This document shows positions 36,230-46,707 of a DNA stretch of 64,000 bases, one piece after another; positions within the stretch are counted from its first letter, which is position 1, and every line of letters begins with the position of its first letter. Below the pieces are notes generated by a model. That model was not told the DNA's origin. It did not search any database and was given only the letters and a program-made list of their open reading frames with translations. The stretch is taken from the NCBI GenBank assembly GCA_014529385.2, contig CM043948.1, forward strand, positions 23,676,451 through 23,740,450. The letters run 5' to 3'. The position numbers and the translations under genes were made by a program. This DNA is from Adiantum capillus-veneris. Its lineage: Eukaryota; Streptophyta; Polypodiopsida; Polypodiales; Pteridaceae.

Positions 36230-37873
36230 CCATTGCTTTAAGAAGATATTCTTGGAGTAATCATCAATGAACATCATAATGATTGGCCCATTCGTTAAAA
36301 CTTTAAATGTTGCATGGTACCCAAAATACAACCTTCACAAACATGTTTGGAGGTGCTTCAAGAGGCAAAAAAGAAGCAACCATATGAGATATTTGCAAAC
36401 ATGGCAAACTAAAAAAATTCAATTTCCAAAGCATGCATGCCAAAGTTTTGCATCTAAAATAGCCTTTGAATCCACAACTGCATTTGACAAATTTTATCCA
36501 CACTTGTCCTTCAAAGTGACTTATACAACCCATGGCACAAAATGCCAGATTCAAAAATTTCATTGCCTGAATTGAGATCATGAACCACACATCTGTCATC
36601 CACAAATTTGACAAGAAGAACAAGTCTTGCAAGTTCAAATACAAACAAAAGATTCTTCTTTATCCTTGGTACATAAAGTGCATCAAAAAGTTTGAAAGAA
36701 CTACCAATTGCAATAGTTAGCACAACCTTTTGAACTCCTTTGATTGGATAAGAGGCATTTTTTATACAAGTGATTGTATTCCTATCTATCAGAGATAGTC
36801 TCAAGGGAGGCAAATAATTCATGGTGGTGTGAATTGATGTGCTTTGTAACGATCAAAATACCAAGCATGTGACTATTTACCAACTAACATACATGCATCA
36901 TGAGCAAATAGGATTATAAGTACACTCTAATTGAATCCCCATTCTACATCTATCTCATCATCACAATCTCCAACTATATAAGATTGTTCAATAGCTACAT
37001 TCGTAGAAGGTCCAACCTCTTTCTTTTTGGCACTTTATCAAGTAGTCATTAGCCTTGCAATAATGGAATGCATTTTCTTCTTGCCTTTATCACCAAAATT
37101 CCCATACTAGTTGCTCCTAGCAAAAGCCCTAGACAAAGGTGTTCTACTACTCATCTAAAAACCAGGAGAGTGGTTGTATTTCTATAACCACCTCCTCTTT
37201 GAGAATCAACAAAAGCCTATTTAATTGCACGTTGTTTAGCCATGTTCTTTCTTGAAAGTGACTCCTATAACATTAATGTGCATGATGCATCAAACTTGAT
37301 AGCTTGAGGATATTATTGGGTCATAATTCTCCAAGTAGTAGCAAAAGTCTATTGTCAATGCATCTAGAACAATTTGTACAAGTAAACTATATGAAATGAC
37401 TTCAGCTATAAAATAGGTTGCTCATTGATATCTATGATACCAGCAAGAAAAATTTCCATCTCATCTTTGTCTTGCATAATTATAGACTCTAGTTCATTGT
37501 GACTTGCATAAAGACCTAACGGAGTATCTGAATTTTATTTTGCTAATCTTGCTAAGTGAATGTGAGGAGTAATAGTGCACTTCATAGATACCGCAATCAG
37601 TGTATGATCCTATGAATCTCTAACATCCCAACAAGATTGCTTAGCTATAGGCAAAACAACTCATAACATCAACACATCTGCTAAAACTTACAACATCCTC
37701 AATGGAGCCTATATCCACGCAAGGCAGACGTACATCAATGGCTTGCACAAAATTCTAAATGACGTTTGAAATAAGAACATGTGTCATCATGTAAGCAAAC
37801 ATTGGGTATCATCCCCATCCAATTTGTCCTCAGTAGAAAACATTTTGAAAACATTTGTTTTGTTGTCAGCCAT
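36230..37873 (-). pseudogene. gag, protease and GAG-pre-integrase remnants of E'
   Basis: The gag start codon is at 37873 (MADN...), the same start as in E at 59155. Further left (downstream in the element) are the UBN2-like gag remnants, the protease-side frame 36822-36511 (IKNASYPIKGVQKVVLTIAI, KFVDDRCVVHDLNSGNEIF) and the GAG-pre-integrase region near 36400-36303. Order and sequence match E (59155-57540). Stops and frameshifts are dense. E' is an older relative of E, interrupted by element G 66 bases upstream of its gag start. Confidence 0.7.
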
Positions 37874-37939
37874 GGCGAGTGAGTAAAAACTACCCCAAAA
37901 GAGGAAAACTATAGTAAGACTAATACACGCTATATATCA

Positions 37940-38296
37940 TGTTGGGTGGGCATGTCCTATGCCCGGTCTAGATTGTTTGTGTGCAACATCTCCTACTTTA
38001 GAAGCCCATGTGGAAGATAAGTGCTTGTGTGGCATACTATCCCAGAGACTATCCTATGTGTTTTCTATGGCTATGTGTAAGTTAAAGACCCGAGAAAATA
38101 TCTATTCCTAGCCTTGTAAATAAAGGCTATGTTGTACATATCCCATCCTAAGATAATGTATTATTTACACTTTCTATATTGAGACTACTTTACTGAAATC
38201 AATGTATTTTCTCTTTCTTTCTCAAACTTTGTAAGCTATGCTTGTCTTAGCTTTTAAGCCTCCTTGAGCTCTCACACGCATAGTTCGTTCCCAACA
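37940..38296 (+). repeat. 5' LTR of element G
   Basis: Begins TGTTGGGTGGGCATGTCC and ends TTCCCAACA. It aligns with 40425-40819 over its length but has only CTCTTTCTTTCTC where the 3' LTR has a long CT tract. Confidence 0.85.
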
Positions 38297-38298
38297 AT

Positions 38299-38310
38299 TG
38301 GTATCAGAGC
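38299..38310 (+). other. Primer-binding site of element G
   Basis: TGGTATCAGAGC, the canonical initiator-Met site, two bases after the LTR. Confidence 0.88.
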
Positions 38311-39520
38311 CAATTAATATCACCATTAGCTTAGCAATATTGAGAGAATCCCCAAGAACCCCTACTTTCCCACCTTTGTCAATTCTAAAAGGAGATTCAT
38401 GCTGCTTAAAACCACTAATTAGCTTGTTTAATTGAAAAAATTTGGAAGCTCTGCTTAACTTCACTTCGATCGGCCTCTGCATATGTTGCTACAATGCAAG
38501 GCCAACCCCCTCTCCTACACTCATTTAATCTCAAGAGCTAGTAGTAGATACTGCAAATCCACAACAATATTGATGTACGTGCGACATATCGATAAGGGGT
38601 GCCTAATCCCTTTCTAATTTTTTGGTGACTTGGTGTATGTCTTGAGCAGGTAGCATGTCTACAACCAGCTCACCATTGAGCTCACATCCTGGCCATTGTC
38701 TCCTCAGTCTCACTCTAGGCCATCATTCGTACACTTTGCTCGTGAGTCGCCACCAACTTGGCCACACTTATTGTTGCAACCCCGCATGAGGTTGCCACCT
38801 GCCAAAATAGACCGACTCATTGCTAACATGCATGTGTGCTTCTCAAAATAGTCCACTACCTTGCTAGATTTTGAAGCAAAATCCACTTAAGAATCCACTC
38901 TTACAAGTTTCTTTTTAAGACTTTAAGGGCTTGCTCTCCCATAGTCAAGATCTACAGTCATCGGAGTGCCTACTAGTCCCATACACTCTAAGAAAAGCGT
39001 CCACAATTGAACCCAAAGTTTTCATTGCATCACAAAGAAACTACTCCCGCAATTGAGTTGAAGGCATTGAAGAATAATTCAACCTAGCTTTTCAAAAAAA
39101 TGCCTCAAATATCCAAAGGCTTCCCAAGGAACCGTCACACAAAGCAAAGTTCTGCATATCATGCTCCCAAAGCATGTGGTGAATTGAAAGGTGGTGTTTT
39201 TAAGGTGATATTTTGAATCACCACCTATGAAGAGGTGCTTCACAAGTTATTTGTGAAGAGTAGCTTCACATTTTGGCCATTTTTCCTTTGTTCCCATGTT
39301 CGTGCACCTACATTCACACAATGTTTTTTAAAGAGGCAGACACTGACCTTCGCACATTGTCACGTGTTAAGACCCCTCTACCGGCACTATGGGAGAAAAG
39401 ATTTAATGGTGAGGGTTTCCACACCTAGCAAACCAAGTTGTGGGGTTATTTTATGTGCAAACAACTATGGTCTATAGTCAAACTACCGATAGTTGAACCA
39501 TCCACATCTAAAAGCAAGCT
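38311..39520 (+). other. Leader of element G
   Basis: No clear coding region is visible; the start of gag cannot be placed because its 5' part is decayed or lost. Confidence 0.4.
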
Positions 39521-40314
39521 CATTAGAGCCCAAATTGCACAATTCAAGCCAAGAACAAATAGGCTCTTGGCATGATTATCACTTCACTGCATGATAATTA
39601 TGTGCACTCCACTGATAATTGCATCACGGTCATCCAATCATGGACCATTTTAGAAGAAAAATTTGGTTCCAAGCAAAAACTGAGCAAGATAAGTCTAAAA
39701 AGAAACTTTTACGAGCTGACAATGAATCAAGGGGAGGATATTTTGAGCCTCACAGATAGGTTCATGGGTATCATTACTTAGTTAACTACATTGAGTGTCA
39801 AATTCCCCAGGAAGATAATGTCGTTGTGCTTTTAAGTACCATTCAAAAAAATTTTGATACTATTGTCTCAGTGCTAGAATAGAAGGATCTTACACCTAGT
39901 TTGCAACATGTAATCAATGCACTAATTGAGGAGGAGAAAAAGCAAGCAAAGAAAACCTCATCTGATGGAGGATATCTCATCATATCATCATCTAGATCCG
40001 CATCTTCATCAACTAGGAAAAATAACAAAAGGTGCCATGAGTGCGGAAAATTAGGGCCTTTTTCTAAAGATTGCTACAAGAATAGATTATGTAGCAAATG
40101 CGACATCAAAGGTCATCCACCAACAAAATGCCACAATAGCAACAACGATAGCAAAGACAAAAGCCAAGGAAAATTCAACCTTCAAGAGGAAAAGGACAAA
40201 GATGAAGAGCAAGAGGAGTCCAAAATTGCCTCCATGTTTGTACAGCCCCTGATTACTATAGCGAGTTCACTGATGTACTTTAGATATGGATGTTCTTCCA
40301 TCTTCTTTGTTTAA
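39521..40314 (+). pseudogene. copia gag of element G with two zinc knuckles
   Basis: The frame around 39540-39781 reads ALGMIITSLHDNYVH, then FGSKQKLSKISLKRNFYEL, the UBN2-like gag core. A TAG precedes ALGM and another follows FMGIIT, and a frameshift near 39810 moves the phase. The rest continues via FDTIVSVLE-TAG-KDLTPSLQHV to two CCHC knuckles: CHECGKLGPFSKDC, where Pro replaces the zinc-binding His, and the intact CSKCDIKGHPPTKC. It ends at TAA 40314 after an acidic tail. The protein would package element RNA. Confidence 0.8.
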
Positions 40315-40323
40315 GGGGAGGAC
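40313..40323 (+). other. Polypurine-tract-like run of element G
   Basis: AAGGGGAGGAC lies about 100 bases before the 3' LTR, farther than usual, so it is only a candidate. Confidence 0.35.
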
Positions 40324-40424
40324 TTTTTAGTCTGTGTGATCCCATATCATTTGAGACTATAGTTTGTATGACTACCCTATTCTCTGTGACTACTAGCATG
40401 TGTGTGAGCTTACTTCAATGTAGT

Positions 40425-40695
40425 TGTTGGCTGGACACGTCCTATGCCCGGTGGTTTAGATTCTTGGTGTGCAACATCCCCTACTTTAGACGCCCATGTG
40501 GAAGATAAGTGCTTGTGTGGCATACTATCCTATATATTATCCTATGTGTTTTATATGTCTATGTGTAAGTCAAAGACTAACCCTAGCTCAATATTTATTC
40601 CAAGCCTTGTAAATAACGGCTATGTTGTACATATCCCATCCAAAGCTAATGTATTATTTGCACTTTGTATATTGAGCCTACTTTTTTGAAAGCAG

Positions 40696-40760
<65 letters not shown>

Positions 40761-40819
40761 AGCTATGGCTGTCTTAGCTTTTAAGCCTCCTTGATCTCTC
40801 ACACACACAGGTCCCAACA
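40425..40819 (+). repeat. 3' LTR of element G
   Basis: Begins TGTTGGCTGGACACGTCC and ends GGTCCCAACA. Contains a CT tract (40699-40758) absent from the 5' LTR. Confidence 0.85.
40699..40758. repeat. (CT)n microsatellite in 3' LTR of element G
   Basis: About 29 CT units, a post-insertion expansion because the 5' LTR lacks it. Confidence 0.95.
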
Positions 40820-41140
40820 TAGCACGACCCAAAGAGGAATATGAGGGTCCTCTTTGTAGAAAATTGCACTGACAAAACTTCTACACAAAAGGGAAAATTT
40901 TCTCTCATCGTATTGCATGTAGTGGAAATAGAGGCCAAAATTAGCCCGTCAACTGCAAAATTTGAGGTCATCAAGCTCTACGAGTTCTCCCAAAGTATTA
41001 GTCAACTTGCTGACCCTCACCAGAGCTTGTATAAAAATGAGAACATGAGCAAAGGGGTATTGAGGGCAGGAGTTGAGGTTTGGAGAGAGCTTTTTGAGCA
41101 AGCACCAACGACAGCTTCTTTTGGAAATATCTTCACTTGA
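40820..41140 (-). other. Leader remnant of E'
   Basis: Similar by eye to 59225-59480 of element E (shared GTGGAAAYRGAGGCC, AAAATTTGAGSWSATYRAGCTC). It is the continuation of E' on the far side of element G. Confidence 0.55.
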
Positions 41141-41347
41141 CAAAAAATGGAAGAAATCTCTCTCAATTGTCCACCAAAAAAAGCTCGCTCAAATCACACT
41201 TACAAACAAGATTTTCATAATTCTCCTTCATGTTTTTATCTAAATTTTTTGTCACACAATATTTCTACCTCTGTGTTCGTGTACATCTATCTCGATTCTT
41301 TGAGAACTAACTTAAAACAAACCTTAGTGCATTGCAAAATGGAACAC

Positions 41348-41421
<74 letters not shown>

Positions 41422-42134
41422 CCCTCCCATTCTTTTTCACAAATATTTTGACATTATGTCTTTAAATCTATGCATTGGCACATCTATCCCTATTTCTTTC
41501 TCAACTAACTTAAACATTCTATACTGCACTGAAACTTGGATCCACTTCTCTACCTCTCTCCATCTCTCTATATTTTGTACACGTTTCAATTACATTAAAA
41601 CAATTGGAAGAAATATTTTGAGAACTACTCTTCATTTACTTTCAAAACAAGGTGATGCCACCCTAAGGTAGTATAAAAATTTAAAGAGTCAAATATGAGC
41701 TGGCTCGAGTACAAAATGTTCATTCTTCTCAATGGACTAGTGGCTCTAGATCTACAATACTTGGGCATGGAGCCCTACATGATTCTTCAATTGCCTTCTC
41801 CAAATTGGTCACTTGCATCTTTTCCTGCTCTTGCATCCCTCTCAGGTGTATGGCTTGTTTGTCCAGGATCTTTTGAAGGTTGTTGGCATATTTTTCATTG
41901 TCTCCAAAAATGGTAACCTGTCATCCCATTTATCTCCCGAGCAATGCGAGTGTGCCACAATCTCCACCATATTGCACCACTACATCGTGTTCATTGTGTA
42001 CTGATAAATCACTTGCCATAGTAGAGCATGTCCATGTTCCATTCCTCTTGAAAAGAACGGTCTTCGTCAGGATGAACAATACATCAAAACATAATTGAAC
42101 TCGTGTAAAATGCCTCAAGTTACCTCACAATGGT
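41141..42134. repeat. CT microsatellite flanked by two related ~140-bp segments
   Basis: A CT tract lies at 41350-41420. Segments 41222-41357 and 41425-41565 resemble each other (CACATCTATC..., AACTAACTTAAA, TGCACTGMAA). The 174-codon plus frame crossing it has a Leu-Ser run and is not a convincing gene. Confidence 0.5.
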
Positions 42135-42291
42135 GTGCCTTCTGTTTCTTTTGTCCAGTCTCCCTACTTGAGTGGATCAAACCAAGTGTCCTCCTATGGT
42201 TATTTGATGGTTATCGATGATGATGGTAGCTTCTTCTTCATCATAGAGATGAGTAACAAACGGACAATTCTGATGTTGTTTTCTTTTTTTT

Positions 42292-44194
42292 TCAAATTGA
42301 TGTCTTGCAGACCACCACAATCAGGTGATCCTCTACCCACCCGGTTGCATAATCATCTAATTGGCACATGAAGACAAAAACACCTCTATCATCGGATGTT
42401 GCATGTGCAAGCCATGCCAGAAAACCAAATTGGCATACATCCATAACATTCCACGGTGGAATCATAGTATCTGATAGCCAATGGATAGGATTATTGGTGG
42501 GTAGGAACAAAAACAAAACATTGATCGTAGAATCCATAGATATTTCTTCACAAACCGCAATGAGGCCTTTCTCGACCACATGTGGTTGGATGAGGCTTAA
42601 CAAATTGTTCTTTGTCTCTCTTCGATTTTGTTTGGACTATAATGTGCAATCTAAACACGTCCTCCAATAGCACCTATGGCATTATATAGATTGTACATAC
42701 CAAGTTCAATAAGGAGACCTATGAGATGAAGAGTACGTCACTATTGGCAGATCCGACACATATATTTAGTACCTCTATTTCTAGACTAGTTGAAAATAAT
42801 GATGTCTTGATGCATCATGCCAATCCATTTTCTCCCTAATAGCAAAGACATACCACAACACAAATGCTTGTCTCAAGCCTAGACATCACTAAAACAGTTT
42901 GTTCACATGAGAAAAAATGAATAGAGACATATTGTTTGCCTTTGTGTGGTCCTACTGTTGTTTGTGAGCCTACAGTCTCTGTGGGTTGCTCCACCTGCAA
43001 AGCAGCAAATTGTTTGTCAGTCAAATAACACCAAAGAAGAACTTTTTGAATCACTTAATAATTAAATTCTCATACAAAAGTATTAAGATCCACACCTAGA
43101 TGTAGTTGTTGTATCATCTCTTTGCAAAATCCACATACTAAACTCGACAAGCATTGCTTGAACAGTGGCCATTTTGGAGGTGGTTGAGGTAGGAGCATGT
43201 TCACGAGCACGTTCCTCTCTATCCTTAACAACATTGTTGTGCAGCTTCTCCTCGCTTGGAGGAAAGGTTCTCTCATTATATTCAAGAAACCAAGGGAGAG
43301 ATGTATAAACAATACTTTGAAAGTTGCAAGCCTATTGCATAGGGGTGAAAATATTGTACGGGCAATTCTCATCTAGCAACTTATACATATTCTTGAAGCT
43401 TTTTATATTAAAATTTCATTTATTCAGCCATCTAAAGCAATTTAGAAAAATTAGTTTTCCTTTAAAATTGATGCTTATCAATGTGAGACACTTATCGGCA
43501 TAGACATTGCTTGCTTGCATTTGCCATTGCCTTATTCACCTCAACCATTGCTCCTTTCTTCATGAGACCAAGCTCATAAGCAAATGATTTGTATATATGT
43601 TATGCTTGACAACTTCTAGGAAGGAGCCAAATTGGAAACCTCAATAGATTTTAGATGAATGCTTCTGATCGAGCTGTAACCCTCTTGACCCTCTCTCTCA
43701 ATGGAAGACCATAGAACATAAACATGCAACCATTCCCAAAAGATGGCTAACTCTCCTAATTCAATGTACATCTTAGGGCCAAGTACATGAGCAGTTACTA
43801 TCATCCATGAAAAAAATATGAATATACAAGTACCAGTTTGAGGCATGTCAAGTACCAGTTTGAGGCATGTCAAGTACCAGTTTGAGGCATGTCTACGCAA
43901 GCTAATACATCCAAAGTGCTCCTCTTGGACCCACTTTGGATGTGAGTTCTACTCGATCGTAAGTAGAGTCCTACACAATTTTTTTGTTCCACGCTCACAC
44001 CTACATCCACTGTAATCCACACAAATCCCAATTCTATCAAATGAGTTGCACCTTCACCAATCTTCTCCCAATGTTGGATCAACTATATCCAATGTGTGCT
44101 TTGTCCTCTTTCTAAAAGGACCATCAGTTTCAAAGAATGCTTTTTTGTATTGGGATTGGAATTTTGATGGTAGCATTGATTTCTTCTCTGCCAT
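42292..44194 (-). pseudogene. Remnant of an unrecognised gene with a PPW motif
   Basis: A minus-strand coding remnant starts at ATG 44194 (MAEKKSMLPSKFQSQYKKAF) and changes phase several times. Blocks that look like real protein include LGFVWITVDVGVSVEQKN, VGLYLRSSRTHIQ, VTAHVLGPKMYIELGELAIF and EERAREHAPTSTTSKMATVQ, and finally NVLFLFLPTNNPIHWL then IPPWNVMDVCQFGFLAWLAH, followed by DDRGVFVFMCQLDD. The PPW context resembles motif IV of amino-methyltransferases (DPPW/NPPW), but the preceding Asp/Asn is Ile here and no AdoMet motif is certain. A 22-bp triplication breaks the frame after DMPQTGT. It lies among Ty3 and copia remnants. Its function is unknown. Confidence 0.45.
43827..43892. repeat. 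22-bp sequence in three perfect tandem copies
   Basis: CAAGTACCAGTTTGAGGCAT plus GT is repeated exactly three times. Two extra copies add 44 bases, which shifts the frame of the host ORF. Confidence 0.95.
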
Positions 44195-44903
44195 AATCCT
44201 TTTCAGAGTAAGTGCGTGCTTGTCCTACACTGAAAAGTGATTTCCATTTAAAAAACTGCGTTATTTTATGTATTTTTCTTATCAGCAATGATGCTTATAT
44301 ATTTTCACACTTATCGTGTGCAACAATTGCGACATTAAAGCAACATGCACATTGCACCATGCCCCTTTTTTTTTACTCTTATGTCAATGTCTGCCTGCAT
44401 CCACATGTACACAACACATGGTAGCTTAGCCATGATGGCTTTCTTGAAATCCAAACCCATTACACGCACCATCCATAGCATGTCTATGAATGAAGTTCAA
44501 TCTGTGAATGGAAGGACAACATTACACGTCAATTGAAACACACTATCTCAAAGTTGAAATGGTAAGCAACTAGTCTATCATCACCCACTTGTTTATACAC
44601 ATGATGATAGACAGTATATATGCCTCATTTGTGGAGTCAAGTGTCACCAGCTCAACTCAAACTCGGGGGTGGAGATTTATGTTGGTCTTGTAAGCTTCAC
44701 CTAAATACAGGATAGTGTAAACTCTCTCAGAGTACTATTTCAATCTACGCAATACTCGCAAAGAACCACGGCAAAGAAACTTACTTTCTTCCAAGACACT
44801 CGTCCAGGCAGGAAATCTGTGATTCCCATCCCAAGTAAGCATATTTTCAAATATATCTGACCAACAAGTGTCCTTAATATCTGCTTTGAACATTTATTTT
44901 CTA

Positions 44904-45143
44904 CTATGAGAAATCCCAATTTTGCATGATTTTATCATGCCTTAGGTAGATATGGTTATAACCCCAATCTTGACTTATTTTGAGATGTCTTATGAACAGA
45001 CGCCCCAAAATGATGTCAAAATTATTGTCTTTTTCAAAATCTACTATGTCAAATATATGGTCATACTCTATTTTATGGGAGGTGACTACCATGTGCTTCA
45101 ATATCCCTACGTGTCTTTCTACATAGCCATCTGCAAGCTATAG
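44904..45143 (-). pseudogene. Ty3 retropepsin C-terminal fragment
   Basis: From about 45143 the minus strand reads LADGYVERHVGILKHMVVTS and then FDIILGRLFIRHLKISQDWG to a TAG at 44904. This matches the second half of plant Ty3 proteases (ADG..G....V.V......ILGRPFL), here with Leu in place of Pro. The active-site DTG half and all later pol domains are missing. A TAG precedes LADG. Confidence 0.65.
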
Positions 45144-45952
45144 CTCCATGCGGGTCTGGTTAAGGACTGGTTCATCTCAATTTTTCCAAACTCCTTTTGT
45201 GGCTATGGCTATACCTACTTTCCTATCTATCACTTTTTACTTTCCCGTATTATACTGGATTCGTTGTATTCTCCCACTGTGCTTATAGGAACAGGCTCGG
45301 TGCTCTTTGGTTTAGTATATTTTTGTTTCTTTGCCTTCATTGTATTCTCCCACTTTGTTTATAGGCACACTCTTAGTGCTCTTTGGTTTGGCATATATTG
45401 TTTCCATCTTTGCCTTCATTGTATTCTCCCACTTTGTTTATAAGCACAGGCTCCGTGCTCTTTAGTTTAGCATATTTTGTTTCTTTTAGTTTTTATTTCA
45501 CGATTTTGAAGGAAAAATGTATATCCATTTTTTCCAAGTTTCACTTCCTTCCTTAGCACTTCTTATTGCTTCCCATAACTCATCTAGCCATGGATCTTCC
45601 ACCTTTAGGATAGGTTCCATTTAATATGATCTATTGTCATTTGTGTTATTTGTGACCACACATTCAACAATTTGAGTTTTTGGTTCAATCACAATTTGTG
45701 GTCATTCATCAAGTTCTTTTTTTTGCTCACTAATAGTTTATGGTTGAGTTTATATATCCATGCTTCATTGTGCTTCTAGTCCCATTTCCTGTTGAGCGGT
45801 TGCTTCATCAGTTTTCTCTTTAGGTTTCATAAGTGCAATTCTTCACCATTTTGTGTTGTTAATCCACTATCTATGTCTCTTTTAAGTAAAGTGGAAGTGC
45901 AGAATACCAAGAGACCTTGAAGACACAATCCCACATCAACATGGAGTTAAGG
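45144..45952. repeat. Gene-poor stretch with a 77-80-bp tandem triplet
   Basis: Three units start near 45263, 45340 and 45420, each with TTGTATTCTCCCACTTTGTT, a TGCTCTTTGGTTT block and TTTGTTTC. They lie just upstream, in minus orientation, of the protease fragment, so they may be gag-end repeats. The rest shows nothing recognisable. Confidence 0.6.
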
Positions 45953-46119
45953 TGTCATAAAATCTAATATCTAACCAACCCAAATGATTTTCTCATATTA
46001 AACTGATAACTTAATGTGGGAGAATAAACGAGAACAAGGGTTAGAATATAGACATGTGCTTACAGATCTATCTCAACACGGGGCCAATGGTGAAGGGGTC
46101 CAAATGAGAGATGGTATGT
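45953..46119 (+). repeat. Repeat R1, left part
   Basis: Starts TGTCATAAAATCTAATATC and matches R2 from 63162 (shared AAATGATTTTCTCATATTAA, then ACTGATMACTTAATRTGGG). It is cut by element K after the target site TATGT and resumes at 51428. Confidence 0.75.
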
Positions 46120-46694
46120 TGTGCGCTCCTTGCCGCACTGTCGAAGCAAGGGACTTGCCAATACACCGTATGCGAGCCACAAACGGCTCCAAGCACACAA
46201 CAAGCCTAAACTAGCAAGCTCAAGAAAACAAAGGGTGTGTCACTCACCGCTCTACGCTCGCCTTCGTGGTGGATTCCTCGCCGCGATGAAGAAGAAGCTG
46301 CAGTCGTGCCGCGCTCAACCGCTTCGCCGCCGTCGTGCCTTCGTAATGCTCGATCGCACACACACTCTCCCTCTCCCTCTCTCTCACACACACACACACA
46401 AGGAGGTGAAGAAGAAGAAGATGGAGATGGAGCAAGAGCACTCTTCAATTGCACAAATGAGAGAATGAGTAAAAATTAGGTTTAGTTGGCTTTTATAGGA
46501 GCTCACCCCATTCACACTTGGGCGCCCATGCTTAGCCAACTAACCCCTTGAATGTCCAAGTTAAAGTGCGCCTCTCATCGACGATCACTCTACCTTTCCC
46601 TATTGGTCCGACAAGCCCGGTACCTGACTCTACCAAATACATAATACGCGTCCATCGTAGGTGATCATGTGTCCGTGTGCCATGAGGGTTAACA
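46120..46694 (-). repeat. 3' LTR of element K
   Basis: On the plus strand it starts TGTGCGCTCC and ends GGTTAACA, adjoining the polypurine tract. Small apparent ORFs here recur identically in the other LTR and are not genes. Confidence 0.95.
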
Positions 46695-46707
46695 TGCCCC
46701 CCTTCCT
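46695..46707 (-). other. Polypurine tract of element K
   Basis: The minus strand reads AGGAAGGGGGGCA directly before the LTR start TGTTAACC. Confidence 0.85.

Larger units (their letters stand above)
37940..40819 (+). mobile_element. Element G: gag-only copia retrotransposon inserted in E'
   Basis: LTRs at 37940-38296 and 40425-40819 flank a PBS and a gag remnant, with no protease, integrase or RT. The 2.9-kb element is thus a non-autonomous gag-only type. Flanks are TATCA (37935-37939) and TAGCA (40820-40824). The uninterrupted relative E reads GCTATATAGCACAAACC at the matching site (about 59220), so the original duplication was TAGCA with one later change. Confidence 0.82.

Noticed and set aside
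41147-41671. 174-codon plus-strand frame
   Set aside because: It crosses a CT microsatellite and a segmental repeat; the product is a Leu-Ser run with low-complexity flanks.
42399-42480. Firm DNA methyltransferase call for the PPW motif
   Set aside because: The residue before PPW is Ile rather than Asp or Asn, and no AdoMet-binding motif can be placed with confidence.
46121-46480. Four overlapping frames repeated at 50850-51212
   Set aside because: They lie inside both LTRs of element K and recur because the LTRs are nearly identical; there is no protein family.
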